DNA of 64,000 nucleotides. It comes from Desulforhopalus singaporensis (GTDB lineage: Bacteria > Desulfobacterota > Desulfobulbia > Desulfobulbales > Desulfocapsaceae). Under the pieces are notes generated by a model. It saw only the letters and a program-made list of their open reading frames with translations, made no database searches and was not told the DNA's origin. Position numbers and translations under genes: made by a program. Positions 41,730 to 49,502 of this stretch are shown in pieces. Where the stretch lies: contig NZ_FNJI01000016.1 in assembly GCF_900104445.1 (NCBI RefSeq), positions 1-64,000 of the forward strand. The letters run 5' to 3'. The stretch's first letter is position 1, and every line of letters begins with the position of its first letter.

Positions 41730-42695
41730 CTACTGCTGCACAGGAAGCGGCGCCTCATCCTCTGGCGGACAGACCTCGGTTATCTGGCAGCTGTCATCGT
41801 CGGGCGTACCGCCGCTTAACAAAGTCTCGTACGATAGTGGCTCGGCAGAAGAAACACCCCCATACCCGGCTGACTGCTCAACCGCGGGTTGGAAACAATT
41901 TTCATTGAGAAACTGCACGATCCGGTCACCGCCGTTTATGAGCAGGCGCTGCTGACCGTCCTTGACCAGAAGAACCGGGATGGTACTCAGGTCCAGCTGA
42001 TACATGAACTCAATATTGACCCCGGGATCGTACCTGTCGTTAAGTCGTGATCCGGCAAACTGGAAATCATCTATCTTCTCGATGGGATTAAAGGCGATGG
42101 AGCACCTGTTTTGCTGTTCCAGAGACGCAATCACTTTTTCACAGTATTTGCAGTTTTTGGCAAAAAACAGATACAGTTCCATATCTTGTTTCTGATTGCC
42201 CTCAACTGCTGCCAGCGTGCCCTCGCCAAGCGTTTTCTGCACCGTCGCTCCACCCATTCCAAGCGAAAAGCAGGCCAGCAGAACCGATGAAAAAAGAATA
42301 ATTCCCCGAAAAACCTGACGGGGACCGCAGCACAGGTTCAGCAACACCACAAGAGCCAGGATTACGGTGCAGTAGCTGCAGAACAATCCGGCAACGGCAT
42401 ACTGGAAATAGACAAGAACCGCTTCCGCAACGAGCCCGGCAAGGAGCAACAGTCCTGCAAACCGCTGCCAGTAGGGCCTCCACGATGAACCGTTCCGCCC
42501 CATGGAGAATAAAAAAAACAGCAGAACAAAAAAAGCAAAGCCGGCGAGATTGAAGATCAGGGGCGAGACCAACGCCATGCTCTCCACAATCTCACAGCCG
42601 TTGTACAGACAGAATCCGCTTCCTTCAAGATAGATAAACAGTGCCTGGGCACCGGTTACCAAGGTTGCCAGTAATGCCAGAAAAATTGATAGCAT
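41730..42695 (-). CDS. VKOR-thioredoxin fusion, membrane thiol-disulfide oxidoreductase
   Basis: 321 residues. The N-terminal membrane domain has four or five helices with Cys29/Cys34 (GFCLYNGCEIVES) in the first loop and CxxC at 106-109 (LFCSYCTVILAL), as in bacterial vitamin K epoxide reductases. After residue 170 a thioredoxin-like domain has CKYC (182-185, FFAKNCKYCEKVIASL) and the cis-Pro IPVLLVKDG. The tail (residues 285-321) is acidic, Pro-rich and contains two more cysteines. It should pass electrons from periplasmic protein thiols to quinone, forming disulfides. Convergent with the PII-like gene. Confidence 0.8.
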   Translation of the reverse strand: MLSIFLALLATLVTGAQALFIYLEGSGFCLYNGCEIVESMALVSPLIFNLAGFAFFVLLFFLFSMGRNGSSWRPYWQRFAGLLLLAGLVAEAVLVYFQYAVAGLFCSYCTVILALVVLLNLCCGPRQVFRGIILFSSVLLACFSLGMGGATVQKTLGEGTLAAVEGNQKQDMELYLFFAKNCKYCEKVIASLEQQNRCSIAFNPIEKIDDFQFAGSRLNDRYDPGVNIEFMYQLDLSTIPVLLVKDGQQRLLINGGDRIVQFLNENCFQPAVEQSAGYGGVSSAEPLSYETLLSGGTPDDDSCQITEVCPPEDEAPLPVQQ

Positions 42696-43125
42696 ATTCT
42701 ACAGTCGTTAAAGTTGGAATTTATTGTAAATGAGCCATATCCGGTCCAAGGCGCACATTGTAAACAAAATCTCCGCCGATAATTCTCCGGGGTATTTTCC
42801 GAGCCACCCCCCTGGATATCTTCACCAAATTACTTTCCAGGGCCACAAAAACCCCGGTGTCCTGCCAACCTGCCATGCAACAATCTCAGCTGTCACATAT
42901 TTCCACTTTTCTTTACTTTGTCCAGATGATCATACATACAACACCATGATTATTGTAGTCTTATTTCACTGCAGTCGCCATTTCCCCGCAAATTTACCAA
43001 GAGCAATCGCAGTTGGCAAAATAAATTGTAATGGTAATATGTTACGTATAATCATTTTCATGGCAGCTGTTCATGTATCATCACCTGCCTAACCAACAAT
43101 CCCATGGCAAAACTGGAGCAACAAT
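42696..43125. other. Intergenic region between divergent genes
   Basis: 430 bases, AT-rich. It must hold the promoters of the VKOR fusion gene and of the small membrane protein gene. The last bases are the ribosome site TGGAGCAACAAT. No RNA gene, dyad or repeat recognised. Confidence 0.45.
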
Positions 43126-43515
43126 ATGGTCACTTATCTTTACTGGGCGGGCATTCTGACCGGAGCCGCACTCGTGCTGGGTGTAGCTGCCAGACTCAAC
43201 AGCTGGAAAACCGGGTTGATACTGGCCCTGGTTGTGCTGCTGCTTGGCTGGTCCACTTATTACTTCAGACTCCAACAGGTCTTCGTCAAACGATATGGGG
43301 GAGTAATGTCCATCCATGTACCGGCCAACTATCTGCACATCGGTGCCACCTGGAAAGATGACAATCTGTGGGTGGAAAATTACGACCCGGCAACCAACAC
43401 CTGTATTTTCAGCGAATACTCAAAAGGCAACCTGCTGCAGGGTAAAGTTACCATAAAAAACTGTAATCCGGTAACGCTTCATCGTTTTCCGGATGGTACA
43501 CAACCAAAGCCGTAG
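43126..43515 (+). CDS. Hypothetical small membrane protein
   Basis: 129 residues, two adjacent hydrophobic helices (TYLYWAGILTGAALVLGVAA; TGLILALVVLLLGWSTYY) and a C-terminal domain of about 75 residues with several Trp/Tyr and two Cys (YLHIGATWKDDNLWVENYDP, GKVTIKNCNPVTLHRFPDG). The C-terminal part is probably periplasmic and beta-rich. No family recognised. Located upstream of rubredoxin, separated by 150 bases. Confidence 0.65.
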   Translation: MVTYLYWAGILTGAALVLGVAARLNSWKTGLILALVVLLLGWSTYYFRLQQVFVKRYGGVMSIHVPANYLHIGATWKDDNLWVENYDPATNTCIFSEYSKGNLLQGKVTIKNCNPVTLHRFPDGTQPKP

Positions 43516-43665
43516 AAACAGACGGGTACAGGACTGCAGAAGGGCACGGGGGAGGCCTGGCCCCGGCTTACCTGAAAACATCGACTTCGAGTTGACAATA
43601 GATACTATTACTATTAATATAGTTTGAGCTTTAACAACACCATCCATTTATCAAGGAGAATTGTT

Positions 43666-43824
43666 ATGCAGAAATGGGAATGCCCCTGCGGATACATCTA
43701 CGACCCGGCAGAAGGTGACTATGAAAATGGCGTGGATCCCGGAACCCCGTGGGAAGAAGTGCCTGAAGACTGGGTCTGCCCCAAATGCGGTGCAGCCAAG
43801 GAAGATTTCTGGAAGGCCGACTGA
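43666..43824 (+). CDS. Rubredoxin
   Basis: 52 residues from ATG 43666 (ribosome site AAGGAG). The two CPxCG-type motifs are [15 protein letters not shown] and [14 protein letters not shown], providing the four Cys iron ligands. The first is CPCG, that is C-x-C, one residue shorter than the usual CxxC spacing, so I checked it: [11 protein letters not shown] compares with KYVCTVCGYIYDP of typical rubredoxins, and Cys at the W-E-C and P-C-G positions are spaced two apart instead of three. The spacing deviation is real and needs care. Small cytosolic electron carrier in oxygen or ROS reduction in anaerobes. Followed by a gene with a desulforedoxin-like tail. Confidence 0.88.
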   Translation: MQKWECPCGYIYDPAEGDYENGVDPGTPWEEVPEDWVCPKCGAAKEDFWKAD

Positions 43825-43885
43825 AGTTAACCGTTGCCTGCCATGACACCTATCGCCATGGCCGATCACCAAACAGGAGCGAGAA

Positions 43886-44215
43886 ATGAAAATCTCAATA
43901 GATCGAAATGTCGTTGAAATCAAACCGGAATCAGAACAGGAAACAGCATCGCTCAATGTTCTGTGGAAAATTATCATTGACTGCTACGGAGACAACAAGA
44001 AGCTTGCACCGATGGGTCAGTTCGTTCCCGGCATAGACAACGTAGCCAGGTTCAACATCGAGGGAGTGCGGGGCGGCACAACAGTGTACAACGAAGAAAA
44101 AACCGCTCCCGAAGACAATACCTATTATTGCCACACCTGCAACAAATATATGAATGTCAAGACGGGAACCGCGATCCCTCTCTGCTGCGGAAAAGAGATG
44201 GAAGTAATTGATTAA
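43886..44215 (+). CDS. Unknown protein with desulforedoxin-like C-terminal metal site
   Basis: 109 residues; ribosome site AGGAGCGAG. The N-terminal 75 residues (DRNVVEIKPESEQETASLNV, LWKIIIDCYGDNKKLAPMGQ) match no family known to me. The last 30 residues, YYCHTCNKYMNVKTGTAIPL-CCGKEMEVID, contain CxxC and CC-G in the spacing of the desulforedoxin/desulfoferrodoxin iron site. It follows rubredoxin by 61 bases and may be co-transcribed, suggesting an electron-transfer or reactive-oxygen role. Confidence 0.7.
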   Translation: MKISIDRNVVEIKPESEQETASLNVLWKIIIDCYGDNKKLAPMGQFVPGIDNVARFNIEGVRGGTTVYNEEKTAPEDNTYYCHTCNKYMNVKTGTAIPLCCGKEMEVID

Positions 44216-44227
44216 CAGCAGGACCGC

Positions 44228-44260
44228 ACCGGCCGTTCTTAACCTTGGAGAACGGCCGGT
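44228..44260. other. Perfect 12-bp hairpin without T-run between convergent genes
   Basis: ACCGGCCGTTCT and its exact complement flank a 9-base loop, between the desulforedoxin-tailed gene and the convergent thioesterase gene. No T-run on either strand, so a T-less terminator or mRNA-protecting hairpin. Confidence 0.55.
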
Positions 44261-44313
44261 ACCAATGGTTGTCACCGCCATACCCGGCAAAAAACATGGG
44301 TGGCAAAGCGATA

Positions 44314-44715
44314 TCACACTCTTACATTCTGCAAGAAAGAAGACGGTATATCAGCGACCTTGCCTGCAGCTTTGTCGAATCCGAGCATTACAGTCCGGCC
44401 CTGGAAGGCTTCTTTTCCGGTCTTGCTGTTTACCGCCCGATAGGTGAAAACAATTTTCCTGCCCTCGACAGCTTCCAGTTCCACCACTACTTCCAGTTGA
44501 TCATGAAGAACAACCTGCTGTCGGTAATGACAGCTGACCTCCACCACAAGTATCGACACCCCGTCGCCGATATCCATCTCGGAGAGCCCAAGTGACGCAA
44601 GAAACCGAATCCTGGCGTCGTGAAAAACCGTAAAAGCCCTCTCGTGTCCGAGATGTCCGCTGTAATTGATATCGCCCACGGTCACCGTATATAAAGATCG
44701 GTAGATCTCCGTCAT
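44314..44715 (-). CDS. Hotdog-fold acyl-CoA thioesterase (YbgC/FadM-like)
   Basis: 133 residues from ATG 44715 (ribosome site GGAGG). Hotdog-fold 4-hydroxybenzoyl-CoA-thioesterase pattern: VTVGDINYSGHLGHERAFTV-FHDARIRFL, with the catalytic Asp of DxxxxGHLGHE, then VVEVSCHYRQQVVLHDQLEV and VFTYRAVNSKTGKEAFQGRT. Hydrolyses an acyl-CoA; substrate not determined. Monocistronic. Confidence 0.85.
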   Translation of the reverse strand: MTEIYRSLYTVTVGDINYSGHLGHERAFTVFHDARIRFLASLGLSEMDIGDGVSILVVEVSCHYRQQVVLHDQLEVVVELEAVEGRKIVFTYRAVNSKTGKEAFQGRTVMLGFDKAAGKVADIPSSFLQNVRV

Positions 44716-45079
44716 TGTCAAATCCTCCCCTGTTGCAGATGGTATGCGCTCTGTATTTGCCGCCCCTCTTACCCGTCTGGTAAAAAGATGTCATCCAGCC
44801 ACCCAGGATAACACGGCAATTACCTTTGTGTTATAAAATATTTCTTGCACAACAGCCGGCTTTTCAAATACAGGAGTAGCAGAGCGGCGACAACCAGGCC
44901 CCGATCTTGCCCGGTGAATAAAACAGCCAATATTTTTTGTTGTCGAGAAACGTTTTATCCTTAGTTTTATCAAGAGATGCAAGGCGCTTTGAATGTCTGC
45001 TTTCACCAGCATCCCAGACAAACCGTCACCGACAATAACCCGACACTGACCGGCAGATAGAAAACAGAGGGAGGCGACA
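44716..45079. other. Intergenic region upstream of the selenoprotein rhodanese
   Basis: 364 bases between divergent genes. Contains short AT-rich stretches and must carry both promoters. No RNA gene or repeat recognised; the rhodanese ribosome site is a GAGGGAGGCGAC just before its ATG. Confidence 0.45.
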
Positions 45080-45469
45080 ATGAAACTTTTTTTTGCAAAT
45101 CTTATCGCGTTAGTACTGTGTTTCGCCATACCGCATCCGGCTGAAGCATCCCCGAGAATGGATAAAGAACAACTCAGGTCACTGCTTGACTCCGAGGACC
45201 TCGTTCTCCTCGATGTCCGCGGCGAAAGAGCCTGGAACGCCAGCGACCTGAAGATCAGGGGAGCTGTCCGCATCGACGGCCACGATCTCAACGCTGTAAA
45301 GAATTATGATAAGAAAAAAATTTTCGTGTTCTACTGTTCCTGACCGAACGAACACACAAGTGCCAGGATGGCACAACAACTGATCGACAAGGGATATCTC
45401 AACGTCTACGCGTTGCAAGGGGGATGGACGGAGTGGCACCGCAGCAACTACCCCGTTGAAACACGGTAG
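45080..45469 (+). CDS. Selenocysteine-containing rhodanese, exported
   Basis: 129 residues if the in-frame TGA at 45341-45343 (codon 88) is read as selenocysteine; without readthrough only 87 residues. N-terminal signal peptide (FFANLIALVLCFAIPHPAEA), then a single rhodanese domain: LVLLDVRGERAWNASDLKIR-GAVRI, the active-site segment FVFYCS-U-PNEHTSARMA and the closing ALQGGWTEWHRSNYP before TAG at 45467. The TGA aligns with the catalytic Cys of GlpE-type rhodaneses. Homology continues unbroken in the same frame to the normal family end. A SECIS-like hairpin follows the TGA. Selenium-containing rhodaneses are known in Desulfobacterota. Predicted role: sulfur or selenium transfer in the periplasm. 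Confidence 0.88.
45360..45374 (+). promoter_or_regulatory. Bacterial SECIS-like hairpin for the rhodanese selenocysteine codon
   Basis: GTGCC-AGGAT-GGCAC: a 5-bp perfect stem with a 5-base loop containing GG, starting 17 bases after the TGA and lying inside the coding sequence. Bacterial SECIS elements have this distance and a G in the apical loop, as in fdhF. The stem reads through coding codons for SARMAQ. Confidence 0.7.
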
Positions 45470-45581
45470 ATTCGGTTCCGGCTCGCCTTCGCAGTCCCGA
45501 AAAACAGAAAACGGGGCTGCGAAGAGGAGCTTCCAGGGGGGCTGGACCCGCTTTCGCCCCTCAGGCAAAACCGGACTGATC

Positions 45582-45923
45582 TCAAAGTTTAAGGTAGGGT
45601 TTCATTTTGGCCAGACTCTTTGCACCGATACCCTTGACCTTGAGCAGGTCATCGACTGTTTTGAATTTGCCATTGCTTTTGCGGTGCTTTATTATCGCCT
45701 GTGCCTTTTTAGGCCCTATCCCCGGAATCCGTGTCAACGCCTCTTGATCGGCGCTGTTGATCGAAATCGCGCTTGCTACGGCTTTTGTGGTTTTTTTACT
45801 TTTCTCCACAGCTGCCGTGCTGACCTGTTTGCCTTCGGTTTTGGCATACCCGTTGACCAGTCCGCCAAAAAGACCGAGCATTAGGACCACGAGAAGGGGT
45901 ACCGCAAATCTCAATACTTTCAT
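45582..45923 (-). CDS. comEA: ComEA-like helix-hairpin-helix DNA-binding protein
   Basis: 113 residues with an N-terminal signal peptide or anchor (FAVPLLVVLMLGLFGGLVNG), a linker and a C-terminal (HhH)2 domain: ISINSADQEALTRIPGIGPK-KAQAII and FKTVDDLLKVKGIGAKSLAK. ComEA-type proteins bind DNA at the periplasmic face and help uptake of transforming DNA; small secreted HhH proteins are widespread and not all serve competence. Ribosome site AGGAGAGC. No com genes are adjacent. Confidence 0.87.
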   Translation of the reverse strand: MKVLRFAVPLLVVLMLGLFGGLVNGYAKTEGKQVSTAAVEKSKKTTKAVASAISINSADQEALTRIPGIGPKKAQAIIKHRKSNGKFKTVDDLLKVKGIGAKSLAKMKPYLKL

Positions 45924-46080
45924 ACCTGCTCTCCTTTTTTCCTTGCAACATCATACCCTGCATCGACGCACGCGCGGCAGGGGCTAAAACCGGCACGGTA
46001 CCGGTTTACTCTGGTTCCAGACCCTACCCGCTCTTTCTTATTTTTTTCCTACACAGCCGGGCAACATCATTTTTCCAAAC

Positions 46081-46121
46081 AAAAAAGGCCTGCGGGGACA
46101 GCATCCCCACAGGCCTTTTTT
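46081..46121 (-). terminator. Rho-independent terminator of ilvC
   Basis: AAAAAAGGCCTGCGGGGA and its near-complement ending GGCCTTTTTT form a strong hairpin with A-runs and T-runs on both sides, so it can act in both directions. It lies about 20 bases past the ilvC stop codon on the minus strand. Confidence 0.9.
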
Positions 46122-46141
46122 ATTTGTTATTTCGATAAATT

Positions 46142-47617
46142 CTACATGATAGGCTTCATCGCGCTCATATGGGAGCGCAACTCCGCACCCACTTCTTCAA
46201 TCAGGGTGTAACGGATGGCTTCGTTTACCTGGATAAGGTCGAGATTATCAACGCAGCAATCTTCCAGGTCGAGTCCTTTGCCGATTACATCGGTGGCAAC
46301 ACTCTTCATGAAATCCTCGAGCAGCGGAATGGCGGCATTGGCAAAAAGGTAATTGCCGTATTCCGCGGTATCGGAAATCACCACATTCATCTCATACAGC
46401 TTCTTTCTCGCGATGGTATTGGCGATAAGCGGGGTTTCATGGAGGGATTCATAATAGGCCGACTCTTCTTTGATGCCACAGCTGACCATGGTGTCGAAAG
46501 CCAGTTCAACCCCGGCCTTGATCATGGCCACCATCAGTATGCCGTGATCATAATATTCCTGCTCGCTGATCTCTATGTTTGAACCAGCAGCCGTTGTTTC
46601 AAACCCGGTCTCACCGGTTTCCCGGCGCCACTTCAGCAGGTTGGCATCGTCGTTGGCCCAGTCTTCCATCATGGTCTTGGAAAAATCGCCGGAGGCAATA
46701 TCGTCCATGTGTTTTTCAAACAGCGGTGCCAGAATGGTTTTCAGCTCCTCGGCAAGCAGGAACGCCTTGATTTTTGCAGGGTTGGACAACCGGTCCATCA
46801 TTGCGGTAATCCCGCCAAGCTTGAGCGACTCGGTGATAGTCTCCCAGCCATACTGCACCAGTTTTGCCGCATACCCAGCATCGATACCCTCCGAAACCAT
46901 CTTGTCAAAACAGAGCAGAGACCCGGTCTGCAGCATTCCGCACAGGATTGTCTGCTCACCCATCAGGTCCGACTTTACCTCCGCGACAAAAGACGACTCG
47001 AGCACTCCCGCCTTGTCGCCGCCGGTACCGCAGCAATACGCTTTAGCAATATCCCAGCCATCGCCGTTGGGATCGTTTTCACTGTGCACGGCGATCAGGG
47101 TAGGTACCCCGAAACCACGCTTGTACTCCTGCCGCACCTCGGTTCCCGGAGCCTTCGGGGCAACCATCACAACCGTCAGGTCGTCGCGGATCTTCATCCC
47201 CTCTTCAACAATGTTGAAGCCGTGGGAATAGGAGAGGCAGGCACCCTTTTTCATGAGCGGCATTACGGTTGAGACAACTGCTGTATGCTGCTTGTCCGGT
47301 GTAAGGTTGATCACCAGATCGGCGATAGGGATGATCTCCTCAAAAGAACCTACCGTGAAATCATTTTCCGTAGCGTTTTTCCACGACTGACGCTTGTCGG
47401 CAATAGCCTCGGCACGCAGGGCATAGCAGACATCGAGTCCGGAATCACGCAGATTCAACCCCTGGTTCAACCCCTGGGCACCGCATCCGACAATCGCGAT
47501 CTTTTTTCCCTTCAGGTACTCGACCCCATTAAACTCGGAACTGTCCATGAAACGGCATTTGCCGAGCTCTTCTATTTTTCTGCGCAGCGGCAACGTGTTA
47601 AAATAATTCTCACCCAT
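46142..47617 (-). CDS. ilvC: Ketol-acid reductoisomerase, long class II form
   Basis: 491 residues from ATG 47617 (ribosome site AAGGAG). Converts acetolactate/acetohydroxybutyrate to dihydroxy acids in valine, leucine and isoleucine synthesis with NADPH. Rossmann motif [20 protein letters not shown], then [20 protein letters not shown] and [20 protein letters not shown]-like, with two tandem C-terminal knotted domains ([40 protein letters not shown]). The length and sequence match E. coli IlvC and not the common 330-residue class I enzyme. Divergent from ilvY, just as in enteric bacteria. Confidence 0.95.
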   Translation of the reverse strand: MGENYFNTLPLRRKIEELGKCRFMDSSEFNGVEYLKGKKIAIVGCGAQGLNQGLNLRDSGLDVCYALRAEAIADKRQSWKNATENDFTVGSFEEIIPIADLVINLTPDKQHTAVVSTVMPLMKKGACLSYSHGFNIVEEGMKIRDDLTVVMVAPKAPGTEVRQEYKRGFGVPTLIAVHSENDPNGDGWDIAKAYCCGTGGDKAGVLESSFVAEVKSDLMGEQTILCGMLQTGSLLCFDKMVSEGIDAGYAAKLVQYGWETITESLKLGGITAMMDRLSNPAKIKAFLLAEELKTILAPLFEKHMDDIASGDFSKTMMEDWANDDANLLKWRRETGETGFETTAAGSNIEISEQEYYDHGILMVAMIKAGVELAFDTMVSCGIKEESAYYESLHETPLIANTIARKKLYEMNVVISDTAEYGNYLFANAAIPLLEDFMKSVATDVIGKGLDLEDCCVDNLDLIQVNEAIRYTLIEEVGAELRSHMSAMKPIM

Positions 47618-47731
47618 TTTATTCTCCTTGTATCTGGTCTGTTTTCCAATATTATTTCCGATCGACCTCAGGTTTACCACTGATATATTTCGTAACTTCT
47701 ATTGCGTCAAGTGATTTGTTCGCTACACTGC

Positions 47732-47748
47732 ATTGCATATTAGGCAAT
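47732..47748. promoter_or_regulatory. IlvY-type operator between ilvC and ilvY
   Basis: ATTGC-N7-GCAAT dyad, the LysR-type T-N11-A layout, in the divergent ilvC-ilvY promoter region; ATTGC recurs at 47701. IlvY is known to bind tandem operators here and activate ilvC when acetolactate is present. Confidence 0.6.
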
Positions 47749-47852
47749 AGTGGTCTATTATCCCGGCGAATATGCCGGGCAGTAAACAACTACACCTGGT
47801 TTTTGGCAATACAATTCATCCGGAAAACCTCAAGCCCATTTGCAGCCACACC

Positions 47853-48752
47853 GTGAATATCAGAGACCTCGAGCTGTTCAAACATCTTGCCGCAACCCTG
47901 CATTTCGGGAAAACGGCGCTTGAATGCAACATCACCCCGTCGGGCCTGACCAGGACAATCCAGAGGCTGGAAAACGAAATCGGTGAGACCCTTTTTTTTC
48001 GAACCAACCGCTCGGTAAACCTCACTCCGGCGGGGCTGCTCTTCAGGGAATACTGCGAAGAGACGCTCACCCGTTTCTACTTGTTCAAGTCGGGCCTGAA
48101 AAGTGATACCGCGCTTCACGGAGAATTGTCCGTCTACTGTTCCGTCACCGCGATTTTGTCGATTTTGCCGCAGATCTTCAAACAATTTCGCTCGACCTAT
48201 CCAAAGGTCAATGTCCGCCTTCAGACCGGGGATGCGGCAAAGGCGCTGGTAAAACTGCAGAATCGCGAAGTCGATATAGCCATAGCCGCCCTGCCCGATC
48301 AGCGGCCGAAAGCTATTGAATTTATCAAACTCATTGAAACTCCACTTCTTTTTATTGCACCAAAATTTTTCCCGGATACAGTAGTGTGGAGGGAACAACA
48401 GATCGACTGGGAAAAAAGTCCGCTTATCCTACCGCTGACGGGACTGAGCAGGACCAGAGTCGAAGACTGGTTCGGGAAAAACAATATCCGACCGTTCATC
48501 TATTCACAGGTTGCGGGCAACGAGGCGATCATCGCCATGGTGAGCATGGGGTCCGGCATCGGTATCGTGCCGCAGCTGGTGCTGGAAAAAAGCAGCTTAA
48601 GAAACAAGGTCGACGTCCTCGACACTGGCCCCAGACTCAAGCCCTTTGTGGTCGGCGCCTGTACCCTGGCCGCCAATCTCAACAACAGGGTGGTCCAGTC
48701 CTTCTGGGATGTGACCGGAGAAGCGGTATCGACATCAAACAACTCGGTATGA
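47853..48752 (+). CDS. ilvY: LysR-family regulator IlvY
   Basis: 299 residues from GTG 47853, chosen because the family homology begins NIRDLELFKHLAATLHFGKT and the E. coli protein is 297 residues; an ATG 27 codons upstream (47772) is in frame, but neither has a clear ribosome site. Helix-turn-helix CNITPSGLTRTIQRLENEIG followed by LFFRTNRSVNLTPAG; effector domain GELSVYCSVTAILSILPQIF and GSGIGIVPQLVLEKSSL. Activates ilvC in response to acetolactate. Its last codon overlaps the surE start (ATGA). Confidence 0.9.
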   Translation: MNIRDLELFKHLAATLHFGKTALECNITPSGLTRTIQRLENEIGETLFFRTNRSVNLTPAGLLFREYCEETLTRFYLFKSGLKSDTALHGELSVYCSVTAILSILPQIFKQFRSTYPKVNVRLQTGDAAKALVKLQNREVDIAIAALPDQRPKAIEFIKLIETPLLFIAPKFFPDTVVWREQQIDWEKSPLILPLTGLSRTRVEDWFGKNNIRPFIYSQVAGNEAIIAMVSMGSGIGIVPQLVLEKSSLRNKVDVLDTGPRLKPFVVGACTLAANLNNRVVQSFWDVTGEAVSTSNNSV

Positions 48753-49498
48753 AAACAATCCTGATAACAAATGATGACGGAATCCACAGCCCCGGGATAA
48801 AAGCGCTCAAGGAAGCGATGGAGAAGTTGGCCAGGACCATAGTCATCGCCCCCGACCGGGACAACTCGGCGGTTTCCCATTCCCTGACCATGAACAGGCC
48901 GTTGAAAGTGTCAAAACTCGAAGACAACATGTACACGGTCAACGGCACCCCCACCGACTGTGTGGCGCTGGGGATAAAAAAAATTCTCGCGTCCCCGCCG
49001 GACCTCCTTATTTCCGGCATTAACGGGGGAGCGAATCTCGGCGACGATATCAGCTATTCGGGCACCGTGTCTGCTGCAATTGAAGGAACCATGTACGGAA
49101 TCCCGTCAATAGCGATATCGGTTGGCGGCGAGCCCCCTTTCGATTTTCGTGGTGCCACCCGGATCGCCGCCTTTATCGCCCAAAAAGCGCTGAACGACCG
49201 TCTGCCGGAAAACACCCTGCTCAACATAAACGTACCGTCCGGCCATGAGCGGTATAAGATACGGGTCACCCGGCAGGGCAGACGGCTCTGGGAAGATTCC
49301 ATCCACGAGACCCACGATCCAAGAGGCATCCCCCACTACTGGATAGGCGGCGGCACCCCGCTTATGGACCCGTCCGAAGATACCGATGTCTACGTCTTTG
49401 GTGCCGGGTGCGTGTCAATAACCCCGATACAGCTCGACCTCACCAATCACTCCGGTATTTCTTACCTGAAGAATAACTGGAAACTGGAACACAACTGA
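48749..49498 (+). CDS. surE: 5'-nucleotidase/3'-nucleotidase SurE
   Basis: 249 residues. N-terminal ILITNDDGIHSPGIKALKEA with the metal-binding DD, APDRDNSAVSHSLTMNRPLK, NGTPTDCVALGIKKIL and SGINGGANLGDDISYSGTVS-AAIEG, all SurE signatures. Hydrolyses nucleoside monophosphates and short polyphosphates. The ATG overlaps the ilvY stop (ATGA), so the two are translationally coupled. The CDF transporter gene follows four bases after the stop. The functional link with ilvY is not obvious. Confidence 0.95.
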   Translation: MKTILITNDDGIHSPGIKALKEAMEKLARTIVIAPDRDNSAVSHSLTMNRPLKVSKLEDNMYTVNGTPTDCVALGIKKILASPPDLLISGINGGANLGDDISYSGTVSAAIEGTMYGIPSIAISVGGEPPFDFRGATRIAAFIAQKALNDRLPENTLLNINVPSGHERYKIRVTRQGRRLWEDSIHETHDPRGIPHYWIGGGTPLMDPSEDTDVYVFGAGCVSITPIQLDLTNHSGISYLKNNWKLEHN

Positions 49499-49502
49499 CC
49501 CC

